DNA from: Lachnospiraceae bacterium
Lineage (GTDB): Bacteria; Bacillota; Clostridia; Lachnospirales; Lachnospiraceae
Direction of reading: 5' to 3'
DNA length: 64,000 nt
Assembly: GCA_910575255.1 (NCBI GenBank)
Contig: CAJTEM010000023.1
Span: 1 to 64,000 of the forward strand
Shown: in pieces, positions 41,084-49,754 of the stretch
Numbering within the stretch: position 1 is the first letter of the stretch
Layout: every line of letters starts with the position of its first letter
Notes under the pieces: generated by a model
Seen by the model: only the letters and a program-made list of their open reading frames with translations
Databases searched by the model: none
What the model was told of the DNA's origin: nothing
Position numbers and translations under genes: made by a program

Positions 41084-42319
41084 ATGCAAATCAGTTATCA
41101 AAGAGAGTTCCGACATAATTACCTGATTATTGACCCAGAGGAACTGATATGGCAGGGCTATGAGAGTCAGATGCTGCGAAAGAATCCGATTGAGGGACTT
41201 TTACGGTTTCAGATTCGTCAGATAGATGAAAAAGTCCGCTTTTATTATGAGATCACATCGCGGCAGCCACTGGTAAGAATTCTGAAAAACCGGAATATTC
41301 AGGCAGATGAAATTCGCAGACTGATGTTGGGAATTTTTGGTGCATTAGAAAGAATGGATACATTCTTGCTGCGGGAGGAAAGGATTTTATTAGATCCCGA
41401 ATACTTATATGTAGATTCGGATACATTCCGGGTATGGCTTTGCGTGATTCCAGGGCTGAAAAAGAATTTTCCGGAAAGTTTTGGAAAGCTTTTGGAGTAT
41501 TTACTGGGAAATGTGGATCATCAGGATAAGGAAAGCGTTGTGTTGGCATATGGGCTGTATCAGGAGACGCGCAAGGAGAATTACGGACTGACAGATCTGG
41601 TACGTATGCTGCAGGGAGAAAAGGAGCCGGAGGAAAAGACGGTCTGCCGGAAGTATGAGAGACAAAACAGATATGAACAAAAACCGGAGTTGCCTGGAAA
41701 AGAAGAAATGGCACGAAAGGGAGGAAATCACAGAGATGAGAAAAGCTTGGCTTGTGGAGATGATGGACCCAAAAGGGATGCGCAGAGGGCGGAGGGAAAG
41801 AATGGTTGGAAGGAGAGATGCAGACAATGGAAGATACCGTTTTTTCATAAACCTGACCATGAGGAGGAGGCATTGCCGGCGCGTGTGCCATGGGAGATGA
41901 TGTATCAGGAGCTGGCATCCACAGAGGAGAGGGAGGAGGGGATCCGGGAGAGACCGTCAGACAGAGGAAGCTCATCGAATCCGACCAGTCAGGGGACTGT
42001 ATTGTTGGCGGATATTTCTGAGGGAGCGGAACAAAGAATGCTCCGGGCGTTGGATGCAGGGGGAAAGGATATTCCCATTCCCTATTATCCTTTTATTATC
42101 GGGAAGCAGGAAAACCTGGTGGATTTTAAACTGGATCAGGATACCGTCAGCCGTCTTCATGTGAAGATAGACAGGGATAAAGACAGCTATCGGATTAAGG
42201 ATTTGAATTCTACTAACGGGACGATGCTCCGTGGCAGGCTGTTGGAGAATAATGAGGAGGCAGAGATTCGCGCAGGAGATGAAATCTGCATTGCCCGGTT
42301 CCGGTATCGTTTTGAATAG
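41084..42319 (+). CDS. DUF6382/FHA-domain protein of the Tad locus
   Basis: 411 residues. The N-terminal two hundred residues (REFRHNYLIIDPEELIWQGY, RLMLGIFGALERMDTFLL) match the DUF6382 domain found with FHA proteins in Clostridia. A long charged linker follows, then a C-terminal FHA domain (FIIGKQENLVDFKLDQDTVSRLHVKI and DLNSTNGTMLRGR). FHA domains bind phosphothreonine, so it may regulate the pilus by Ser/Thr phosphorylation. It is the last gene of the pilus operon. ATG 41084 follows GGGAGG. Confidence 0.87.
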   Translation: MQISYQREFRHNYLIIDPEELIWQGYESQMLRKNPIEGLLRFQIRQIDEKVRFYYEITSRQPLVRILKNRNIQADEIRRLMLGIFGALERMDTFLLREERILLDPEYLYVDSDTFRVWLCVIPGLKKNFPESFGKLLEYLLGNVDHQDKESVVLAYGLYQETRKENYGLTDLVRMLQGEKEPEEKTVCRKYERQNRYEQKPELPGKEEMARKGGNHRDEKSLACGDDGPKRDAQRAEGKNGWKERCRQWKIPFFHKPDHEEEALPARVPWEMMYQELASTEEREEGIRERPSDRGSSSNPTSQGTVLLADISEGAEQRMLRALDAGGKDIPIPYYPFIIGKQENLVDFKLDQDTVSRLHVKIDRDKDSYRIKDLNSTNGTMLRGRLLENNEEAEIRAGDEICIARFRYRFE

Positions 42320-42331
42320 GATACAGATTCC

Positions 42332-42360
42332 TTGAGTTTTTTTACAGATTGTGATATAGT
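42332..42360 (+). promoter_or_regulatory. Promoter of metG
   Basis: TTGAGT (42332-42337), 17 bases, TATAGT (42355-42360), 36 bases before the start codon. No T-box-like long leader is present. Confidence 0.65.
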
Positions 42361-42396
42361 TTCTTCATAAATCAAAGGTTCAGGAGGGATTGGCTC

Positions 42397-44394
42397 ATGT
42401 GTCAGGAACAAAACTGCAATTGTAAAAAGCCATATTATATTACGACAGCGATCGCTTATACATCCGGTAAGCCTCATATCGGCAATACCTATGAAATTGT
42501 GCTGGCAGACAGTATTGCCCGTTTCAAGCGGGAGCAGGGCTATGATGTCCGCTTTCAGACAGGGACAGATGAACATGGACAGAAGATCGAGCTAAAGGCA
42601 CAGGAGGCAGGGATTACACCTCAGGAATTCGTGGATGGTGTGGCTGCTCAGATCCGGGAGATATGGGATCTGATGAATACTTCTTATGATAAATTTATCC
42701 GTACCACAGATAAGGATCATGAGGCGATGGTACAAAGAATTTTCAAAAAGCTCTATGATCAGGGGGACATTTATAAGGGGTACTATGAGGGGCTTTATTG
42801 TACTCCCTGTGAGTCCTTCTTTACCGAGTCCCAGCTGGTAGACGGAAAGTGTCCGGACTGTGGGCGCGAGGTACAGCCGGCAAAGGAAGAGGCTTATTTT
42901 TTCAAGATGAGCAAGTATGCGGATCGGCTGATTGAGCATATCAATACACATCCGGAGTTTATCCAGCCGGTAGCGCGTAAGAATGAGATGATGAATAATT
43001 TCCTGCTCCCTGGCCTGCAGGATCTGTGTGTATCCCGGACTTCATTCACCTGGGGAATTCCGGTCAGCTTTGATCCGAAACATGTGACTTATGTGTGGTT
43101 GGATGCATTGACGAACTATATCACGGGGCTTGGCTATGACTGTGACGGCAATCATGGGGAACTGTATCAGAAATACTGGCCTGCTGATTTGCATCTGATC
43201 GGAAAGGATATCATCCGTTTCCATACGATTTATTGGCCGATCTTCTTGATGGCTCTGGATATTCCTCTGCCAAAGCAGGTGTTTGGTCATCCGTGGCTTC
43301 TGCAGAGCGGCGGGAAGATGAGCAAATCCAAGGGGAATGTACTATATGCAGATACCCTGGCAGCGATGTTCGGCGTAGATGCCGTGCGTTATTTTGTGCT
43401 GCATGAGATGCCCTTTGACAACGACGGCGTGATTTCATGGGAGCTGATGGTAGAGCGGCTGAATTCAGACCTGGCCAATATTTTAGGGAATCTGGTAAAC
43501 CGGACGGTTTCTATGTCGAACAAGTACTTTGGTGGGGAGGTGCGAGACGGAGGTGTCGGTGCGCAGGAGGACGAGGATCTGAAGGCAGTGACACTGGCAG
43601 CGGTAAAGAAGACGGAAGCGAAGATGGACGAGCTGCGGGTGGCAGATGCCATCGGTGAGATCTTTAATATATTCCGCCGCTGCAATAAATATATTGATGA
43701 GACTATGCCGTGGGCGCTGGCTAAGGATGAGACAAAGAGGGATCGGTTGGCTACAGTGCTTTATAATCTGGTGGAGGCGATTACCATTGGGGCTTCTCTG
43801 CTGGAATCCTTTATGCCGGAGACCTCGGCAAAGATTCTGGTTCAGTTGAATGCGTCGAAGCGTATTCTTGCAGAGATGGATGAGTTTGGCAGATATCCGT
43901 CAGGGAATAAGGTAACCGATAAGCCGGAGATACTGTTTGCCCGCATGGAAGCAGAAAAGGTGCTGGAACAGGTGGAAAGCATGCAGGCGGCAGAGAACAT
44001 AGAGGAAGAGGGCGATGCCGGGGAGGAGGCAAAAGAGGCTGAGAACGTGATTGATATAGAGGCGAAGCCGGAGATTACCTATGATGATTTTGCCCGCCTT
44101 CAGTTCCAGGTGGGAGAGATCATTGCCTGCGAGGCAGTGCAAAAATCACGCAAGCTTTTGTGTTCTAAGGTAAAGATTGGGAGCCAGGTAAGACAGATTG
44201 TCAGCGGAATCAAGGCAAATTACACTCCGGAAGAGATGGTGGGAAAGAAGGTTATGGTAGTAGTGAATCTGAAGCCTGCAAAGCTGGCAGGGATACTGTC
44301 GGAGGGGATGCTGCTGTGTGCGGAGGACGCGGACGGGAACTTGAGCCTGATGGTTCCGGAGAAGGAGATGCCGGCCGGGGCAGAGATCTGCTGA
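42397..44394 (+). CDS. metG: Methionyl-tRNA synthetase
   Basis: A 665-residue class I synthetase. It has the HIGH-type motif KPHIGN, zinc Cys pairs CTPCESFF/CPDC, KMSKSKGN (about 305-312), an anticodon-binding helical domain, and a C-terminal tRNA-binding OB domain (DFARLQFQVGEIIACEAVQKS) that also drives dimerisation. It charges tRNA-Met with methionine. AGGAGG precedes the ATG. It forms an operon with traX-like and tatD genes. Confidence 0.97.
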   Translation: MCQEQNCNCKKPYYITTAIAYTSGKPHIGNTYEIVLADSIARFKREQGYDVRFQTGTDEHGQKIELKAQEAGITPQEFVDGVAAQIREIWDLMNTSYDKFIRTTDKDHEAMVQRIFKKLYDQGDIYKGYYEGLYCTPCESFFTESQLVDGKCPDCGREVQPAKEEAYFFKMSKYADRLIEHINTHPEFIQPVARKNEMMNNFLLPGLQDLCVSRTSFTWGIPVSFDPKHVTYVWLDALTNYITGLGYDCDGNHGELYQKYWPADLHLIGKDIIRFHTIYWPIFLMALDIPLPKQVFGHPWLLQSGGKMSKSKGNVLYADTLAAMFGVDAVRYFVLHEMPFDNDGVISWELMVERLNSDLANILGNLVNRTVSMSNKYFGGEVRDGGVGAQEDEDLKAVTLAAVKKTEAKMDELRVADAIGEIFNIFRRCNKYIDETMPWALAKDETKRDRLATVLYNLVEAITIGASLLESFMPETSAKILVQLNASKRILAEMDEFGRYPSGNKVTDKPEILFARMEAEKVLEQVESMQAAENIEEEGDAGEEAKEAENVIDIEAKPEITYDDFARLQFQVGEIIACEAVQKSRKLLCSKVKIGSQVRQIVSGIKANYTPEEMVGKKVMVVVNLKPAKLAGILSEGMLLCAEDADGNLSLMVPEKEMPAGAEIC

Positions 44395-44401
44395 TAGAGA
44401 T

Positions 44402-45199
44402 ATGAAGGGGTCCCGAGAATTTCTTAATGGCAGCAATCTGAAGTGGATTGCGATGATTACCATGCTGATTGACCATATGGGATATCTGCTGCTGGGATAT
44501 GGAGTGCTTTGGGTGCTGCCGGAGTCTGCAATACAATATGCGAAGTGGTATCGGATTTATTGGATGATGCGCTGTGTGGGGCGGGTTGCCTTTCCTGTCT
44601 ATGCTTTTTTGCTGACAGAAGGGATCGTGCATACACGGGACTGGAAGCGGTATGCGTGGCGTCTGGGGATCTTTGCTTTTCTTTCTGAGATTCCCTTTGA
44701 TTTCATGTGTTTTCAAAAGCCGTTTAGCATGGCTGGACAGAATGTGTTTTTTACTTTATTGATTGGTCTTTTAACGGTCAAGGCGGCGGAGCATGCCTCT
44801 GGTCGGATATCCGGAGAAAAAAGAATGACGGTCTGGATTGTGATAACCGGGCTTGGCTGTGTGACAGCGGTTTTGCTGCGGACGGATTATGACTATACCG
44901 GGGTTATCCTGATCGTGCTGCTGCATCTGCTTCGTGGGACGCGGATTCGGCAGTGCGTCGGAGGATTTTTCTGGCTTGCGATAAGCCTGAAGAGCTGGCA
45001 ATATCTGGGAGGGTTGGCCTTCGCCTTTCTTCTGATCGGCATTTATAACGGAGAACGGGGCAGCGGAAGAGGGAAATATGCCTTTTATGCTTTCTATCCT
45101 CTTCATATGCTGGCGCTGTATCTTTTGTATCAATGGATGATGCCCAATATCGGCAGTATTTTTGGATTCACGAATCTGGCTCTGACAGGAATCCAATAG
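44402..45199 (+). CDS. TraX family membrane protein
   Basis: A 265-residue integral membrane protein with about 8 helices. The TraX family opening is NGSNLKWIAMITMLIDHMG, followed by RIYWMMRCVGRVAFPVYAFLL. TraX acetylates F-pilin in plasmids; chromosomal versions are thought to be acyltransferases acting on unknown substrates. It starts 7 bases after metG, with no clear ribosome binding site, so translation may be coupled. Confidence 0.87.
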   Translation: MKGSREFLNGSNLKWIAMITMLIDHMGYLLLGYGVLWVLPESAIQYAKWYRIYWMMRCVGRVAFPVYAFLLTEGIVHTRDWKRYAWRLGIFAFLSEIPFDFMCFQKPFSMAGQNVFFTLLIGLLTVKAAEHASGRISGEKRMTVWIVITGLGCVTAVLLRTDYDYTGVILIVLLHLLRGTRIRQCVGGFFWLAISLKSWQYLGGLAFAFLLIGIYNGERGSGRGKYAFYAFYPLHMLALYLLYQWMMPNIGSIFGFTNLALTGIQ

Positions 45200-45220
45200 A
45201 AGTTTACAGGAGACAGGAAT

Positions 45221-45997
45221 ATGAAGATATTTGATACCCATGCTCATTATAATGATGAAGCCTTTGACAAAGACCGGGATGAACTGCTGAGGAGTTTGAA
45301 TGCGAAGGGTATCGGAACCGTAGTTAATGTGGGAGCCAGCATTCAAAGTACCAAAGAGACTTTGCAGCTTACCCGCCAATATCACTTTGTCTATGGCGCT
45401 GCAGGCGTTCACCCGAATGAGACCGGGGAATTGAACGACAATCTGATGGAGTGGCTGAGGGATATAACCAGAGAGAACAAGATCGTTGCGGTCGGAGAGA
45501 TCGGCCTGGACTATCACTGGGAGGAACCGGAGCCGGAGATACAGAAATATTGGTTTGTCCGTCAGCTGACTCTGGCACGAGAGGAACGGCTTCCGGTTAT
45601 CATTCACAGCCGGGATGCGGCCAGAGATACTCTGGATATCATAAAGGCGGAGAGGGCAGAAGAGACAGGAGGAGTGCTTCACTGCTTTTCCTACGGAGTG
45701 GATCTGGCCAGAGAATATCTGCAGATGGGATTCTATCTGGGGATTGGCGGGGTAGTAACCTTCCATAATGCCAGAAAGCTGAAAGAGGTGGTAAAATATG
45801 CGCCATTAGACCAGCTGGTGCTGGAAACGGATTGTCCTTATCTGTCACCGGAGCCGTACCGGGGCAGACGGAATTCCTCTTTAAATCTTATTTATGTAGC
45901 AGAACAGATCGGACAGATAAAAAATATTCCGGCTGATGAGGTGATTTTGGTCACCAGCCGGAATGCAAAGCGATTATATCGGATCCTGGATGAATAG
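45221..45997 (+). CDS. tatD: TatD family metal-dependent hydrolase
   Basis: A 258-residue TIM-barrel nuclease. It shows the metal ligands THAHYND, VGEIGLDYHW, IHSRDA and HCFSY, and LETDCPYLSPEPYRG near the end. TatD proteins act as 3'-5' exonucleases in DNA repair or quality control. Its place after metG is conserved in Firmicutes. Often rnmV and rsmA follow; here a sugar module of the opposite strand intervenes and rnmV is missing. AGGAG precedes the ATG. Confidence 0.95.
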   Translation: MKIFDTHAHYNDEAFDKDRDELLRSLNAKGIGTVVNVGASIQSTKETLQLTRQYHFVYGAAGVHPNETGELNDNLMEWLRDITRENKIVAVGEIGLDYHWEEPEPEIQKYWFVRQLTLAREERLPVIIHSRDAARDTLDIIKAERAEETGGVLHCFSYGVDLAREYLQMGFYLGIGGVVTFHNARKLKEVVKYAPLDQLVLETDCPYLSPEPYRGRRNSSLNLIYVAEQIGQIKNIPADEVILVTSRNAKRLYRILDE

Positions 45998-46013
45998 GAG
46001 CGGATGGGATATC

Positions 46014-46703
46014 TTATTGTGAAGCCTTCGGATATTCGTTGCACAGCAGACGATAAGGAGGTTCATCTTCCTCAATGGTGGGGAAGCGTCCCATTTTTTC
46101 ATAGAAACGGTTGTCGGTGTTATCATCATTGCATTGGCTGACCTCACCAAGAAGAACCGGGCCGCTTCCTTCTTCGACTTCAAAATCATGATACATATAA
46201 GGATAGATGGTGATACTCTCTCCGGGAGTCAGACGCACCTGAGTACCAGCCGGTACGATAATCTCCCGACCATCAACATGGACGTGAACATCGCTTTCCT
46301 TATCCAGATCCTCTTCCTTCGTGGAGTTATATACACGGATGAGAACATTGCCCCCGCCCCGATTAATGATATCCTCCATTTTGGACCAGTGGAAATGCAT
46401 CGGGGAATATTGCCCTTCTTTAATGTACAGAAGTTTTTCTGCATAGGTTTTAGTGTATTTATCACGCATTTTCAGATTTCCATTGCGGATGGTGATCAGA
46501 GAGAATCCGACCTTATTAAAATCTCCCAGGCCATAGTCCGTAATATCCCAGCCTAACATATTGTCGCGGATTTCGTCATAATCACTTCCTTTTTCTTTCC
46601 ACTCCTCTGGTGTGAAATTACAGAAGGGGGGAATCGCAAAGCGATATTCTTTGATCATGTTTTCCATTTCTTTTAATGCGGAATTGATTTCACTGCGTTT
46701 CAT
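46014..46703 (-). CDS. D-lyxose/D-mannose ketol-isomerase (cupin)
   Basis: A 229-residue cupin-type sugar isomerase. The metal site is visible in SPMHFHWSKMEDIINRGGG (His, His, Glu) and YMYHDFEVE. It closely resembles bacterial D-lyxose isomerases that interconvert D-lyxose and D-xylulose and also act on mannose/fructose. ATG 46703 follows GGAGG. It is the last gene of the minus-strand sugar module and would process the sugar imported by the ABC transporter. It is only 16 bases from the convergent tatD stop. Confidence 0.9.
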   Translation of the reverse strand: MKRSEINSALKEMENMIKEYRFAIPPFCNFTPEEWKEKGSDYDEIRDNMLGWDITDYGLGDFNKVGFSLITIRNGNLKMRDKYTKTYAEKLLYIKEGQYSPMHFHWSKMEDIINRGGGNVLIRVYNSTKEEDLDKESDVHVHVDGREIIVPAGTQVRLTPGESITIYPYMYHDFEVEEGSGPVLLGEVSQCNDDNTDNRFYEKMGRFPTIEEDEPPYRLLCNEYPKASQ

Positions 46704-46749
46704 AGCATTCCTCCTGGTATGAATTTTCTGAAAAGGCACATGGCAGACA

Positions 46750-46797
46750 ACAGGCAAAAATCACCGTATCTGTATTTCGGCGTTTTTGCCTGTTTCA
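46750..46797 (-). terminator. Terminator/attenuator after the double-domain binding-protein gene
   Basis: On the minus strand, ACAGGCAAAAACGCCG pairs with CGGTGATTTTTGCCTGT. The tract TTTTTGCC is inside the stem, not after it, so it is a weak terminator or an RNA stabiliser between the binding-protein and isomerase genes. Confidence 0.45.
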
Positions 46798-46811
46798 TAA
46801 CCACTATGAGA

Positions 46812-48497
46812 TTATTTTGTTAGCACGGAGACGCCGGTATCTTGAACTTTGCCGCCCAGAGATGCGCCCTCGAGTGCCTGAACCGCCGCTTTTACGCCTT
46901 CCTCACCCATGACATCCGGATTCTGAGCCATGGTGCAAAGCAGATAGCCGTCGTTGATCAGATTCATGATAGCATCGGACTTGTCAAAACCAACACCTAT
47001 GATGCCGGAATTGCCGGAAGCCTTGATGGCATTGCCAGTACCAGTGGTGGAACCCTCGTTACAACCGAAGATGCCGACGACACCCTGGGTAATATAATTT
47101 TCGGCAATGGTCTGAGACTTTGCCGCATCGCCCTCACCGTACTGAGTTTCCATCAGTTCGTAGCCTTTTCCTTCAAAAGCGGAGCGGAAGCCGTTCTCTC
47201 TCTTGACGGTGGAGTCCGTGGCAGCATTGACATTGACGATACCGATCTTGCCGGAGGTAACGCCGGCAGCCTCTAAAGCCTTAATCATTTCTTCACCGGC
47301 AGTCTTACCGGCAGCTTCATTGTCCGTGGAGAAGGTAGCTTCAGCGTCTACATTAGCCGGAGAATCCACATAGACGATTTTGACGCCAGAGGAGGCAGCT
47401 TCCTTCAAGGCGGAGGAGATAGCATCAGGGCCATTGGCAGCAACGATGATCGCCTGATATCCGCCGGCTACCGCATTGTTGACACACTCAATCTGCTGGG
47501 CATCGTCTTTGGTGTTGGGAGACATGAAAGTAACCGTTACACCAAGCTCAGCGGCAGTTTTCTGAGCTCCATCGTTTAAGGTAACCCAGTGCTGGTCAAT
47601 GGAATCCATGGTAATCAGGGCGATCTTCCATTCCTGACTAACCGTAATATCTGCTTTTTCGGAAGCTGCAGCAGAGGAGCCGCCTGCCTTGATAGCAGAA
47701 ACACCAGTATCCGTTACCTTACCGCCCAGAGATTCACCGTTCAGTGCAGCAACCGCCGCCTTTACGCCTTCCTCACCCATGACATCCGGATTCTGAGCCA
47801 TGGTGCAAAGCAGATAACCGTCCTCGATCAGATTCAGGATAGCATCAGACTTATCAAAGCCTACACCCACGATATCAGAATTGCCGGAAGCCTTGATGGC
47901 ATTGCCAGTACCAGTGGTGGAACCCTCGTTACAACCGAAGATGCCGACGACACCCTGGGTAATATAATTTTCGGCAATGGTCTGAGACTTTGCCGCATCG
48001 CCCTCACCGTACTGAGTTTCCATCAGTTCGTAGCCTTTTCCTTCAAAAGCGGAGCGGAAGCCGTTCTCTCTCTTGACGGTGGAGTCCGTGGCAGCATTGA
48101 CATTGACGATACCGATCTTGCCGGAGGTAACGCCGGCAGCCTCTAAAGCCTTAATCATTTCTTCACCGGCAGTCTTACCGGCAGCTTCATTGTCCGTGGA
48201 GAAGGTAGCTTCAGCGTCTACATTAGCCGGAGAATCCACATAGACGATTTTGACGCCAGAGGAGGCAGCTTCCTTCAAGGCGGAGGAAATAGCATCAGGG
48301 CCATTGGCAGCAACGATGATCGCCTGATATCCGCCGGCTACCGCATTGTTGACACACTCAATCTGCTGGGCATCGTCTTTGGTGTTGGGAGACATGAAAG
48401 TAACCGTTACACCAAGCTCAGCGGCAGCTTTTTGGGCTCCTTCATTTAAGGTAACCCAGTGCTGGTCAATGGAATCCATGGTAATCAGGGCGATCTT
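46812..48497 (-). repeat. 870-bp in-frame tandem duplication
   Basis: The two binding-domain segments are offset by 870 bp (290 codons). The central parts are almost identical at DNA level for several hundred bases (for example 47040-47560 and 47910-48430), while the edges differ (GTTGATCAGATTCATGATAG against CTCGATCAGATTCAGGATAG). This implies recent duplication or continued gene conversion. Confidence 0.88.
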
Positions 48498-48656
48498 GAC
48501 ATCTCCAGATGCCGCGGCCGCAGCTGCAGTCTCGGTTGCCGACTCACTTCCGGCAGGGGCCGCAGCGCTTTCCGCCGGCTTGGAACTACTGCAGCCGGTG
48601 ACGGATGCAGCCAGGAGTGCCGCACAGCTTAACATTGCAAGTAATTTTTTCTTCAT
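46812..48656 (-). CDS. Double-domain sugar-binding lipoprotein
   Basis: A 614-residue lipoprotein: signal peptide, lipobox VTGCSS (Cys about 22), an Ala/Ser-rich linker, then two copies of a ribose-type periplasmic-binding fold (Peripla_BP_4) at about 54-343 and 344-614. Each copy begins KIALITMDSIDQHWVTLN and includes FMSPNTKDDAQQIECVNNAV and FGCNEGSTTGTGNAI. Typical proteins of this family have a single domain of about 300 residues. Both copies keep the ligand residues, so two sugars could be bound by one chain. It serves the RbsC/RbsA-type importer encoded upstream. Confidence 0.92.
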   Translation of the reverse strand: MKKKLLAMLSCAALLAASVTGCSSSKPAESAAAPAGSESATETAAAAAASGDVKIALITMDSIDQHWVTLNEGAQKAAAELGVTVTFMSPNTKDDAQQIECVNNAVAGGYQAIIVAANGPDAISSALKEAASSGVKIVYVDSPANVDAEATFSTDNEAAGKTAGEEMIKALEAAGVTSGKIGIVNVNAATDSTVKRENGFRSAFEGKGYELMETQYGEGDAAKSQTIAENYITQGVVGIFGCNEGSTTGTGNAIKASGNSDIVGVGFDKSDAILNLIEDGYLLCTMAQNPDVMGEEGVKAAVAALNGESLGGKVTDTGVSAIKAGGSSAAASEKADITVSQEWKIALITMDSIDQHWVTLNDGAQKTAAELGVTVTFMSPNTKDDAQQIECVNNAVAGGYQAIIVAANGPDAISSALKEAASSGVKIVYVDSPANVDAEATFSTDNEAAGKTAGEEMIKALEAAGVTSGKIGIVNVNAATDSTVKRENGFRSAFEGKGYELMETQYGEGDAAKSQTIAENYITQGVVGIFGCNEGSTTGTGNAIKASGNSGIIGVGFDKSDAIMNLINDGYLLCTMAQNPDVMGEEGVKAAVQALEGASLGGKVQDTGVSVLTK

Positions 48657-48725
48657 AAAACATCCTCCTTTTTGAATAATTGAAAGGTCTTATAAATAAC
48701 CGTTTATGGGAAAGACGGTTAAATA

Positions 48726-49742
48726 TCATGAATTGGATTTTTTTCTGAAATTCCCGGAGCGGACAACCACGTCGAGAAGAACAGAAAATACAACGATAAT
48801 ACCGATAACCAGGCGCTGGATACCTACCTGTGCACCGATCATATTGAGTCCGTTTTCCAGAGTCTGCCATACGGCAGCTCCGGCAAAGGTTCCCAGTAAT
48901 AAGCCGGTTCCGCCTAAGGGAGAGATACCGCCGATAACCCCGGCAGCGACACCATACATTTCATACATATTACCAGCTTCCATGTTACCCATACCGGCCT
49001 GGGCACACAGGATCAGTCCGACCACACAGGCACATACGGCACTGACCAGATAGGCCTTAATGGTGGTGTTGACTACATTGACACCGGAGAGCTTTGCTGC
49101 ATCAACATTGGAGCCGATCGCATATATATGTCTTCCGGTGCGGGTTTTAGACAGCAGGAAGAAAAATAACAGGAATAAAATCAATGCAATCCAAAAGGTA
49201 TTAAAGATTCCGAAGGTCTTTCCATAATAAAAGAAATTCTGGAAACGGTCACCGGCTTCCTTACCGATACCGGTAGCGATTGCGTCCGTATTGCGGTTGT
49301 TATTAACCATATAGGCAGCCCCGCGGGAGACGAACATGGTTCCCAATGTTGCAATGAATGGAGGCAACTTGAATTTGCCGACCAGAATACCATTGACCAC
49401 TCCGCAGCATAGGCAGCAGATGAGGGCAACCAGAATGGCAATTATAGGATGAATCCCCATAGTCATCAGCGTGGCGGAGATCATTGCACTCATTCCAACC
49501 ATGGAACCAATGGAAAGGTCGATGTTTCCGGTAATGAGCAGGTAGCTCTGCCCGACTCCGATTAACAGATACTTGGACATAGAGCGAAGCAGGTTCATTA
49601 CATTCTGTCCGGAAAACACATTACGGTCAATGATGCCAAAAGCAACATAAATGATAAGCAGTCCGGCAAAGGCAGTGATCACTGCCCCCATTCCCCGGGT
49701 ACCTAAAAGTCCCTTGAAAGCGCTTTGTTTCTTTTCGTTCAT
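48726..49742 (-). CDS. Sugar ABC transporter permease (RbsC family)
   Basis: A 338-residue permease with about 8-10 helices. Family phrases are [20 protein letters not shown] near the start, [17 protein letters not shown] in the centre and [22 protein letters not shown] near the end. With the RbsA-type ATPase encoded just upstream it forms the membrane core of a pentose/hexose importer. It is 12 bases from the ATPase gene. Confidence 0.94.
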   Translation of the reverse strand: MNEKKQSAFKGLLGTRGMGAVITAFAGLLIIYVAFGIIDRNVFSGQNVMNLLRSMSKYLLIGVGQSYLLITGNIDLSIGSMVGMSAMISATLMTMGIHPIIAILVALICCLCCGVVNGILVGKFKLPPFIATLGTMFVSRGAAYMVNNNRNTDAIATGIGKEAGDRFQNFFYYGKTFGIFNTFWIALILFLLFFFLLSKTRTGRHIYAIGSNVDAAKLSGVNVVNTTIKAYLVSAVCACVVGLILCAQAGMGNMEAGNMYEMYGVAAGVIGGISPLGGTGLLLGTFAGAAVWQTLENGLNMIGAQVGIQRLVIGIIVVFSVLLDVVVRSGNFRKKSNS

Positions 49743-49754
49743 AATTCTATCCTC

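Noticed and set aside
46812-48656. Two separate binding-protein genes split by a missed stop
   Set aside because: There is no stop codon, no ribosome binding site and no second signal peptide at the junction; the frame is continuous.
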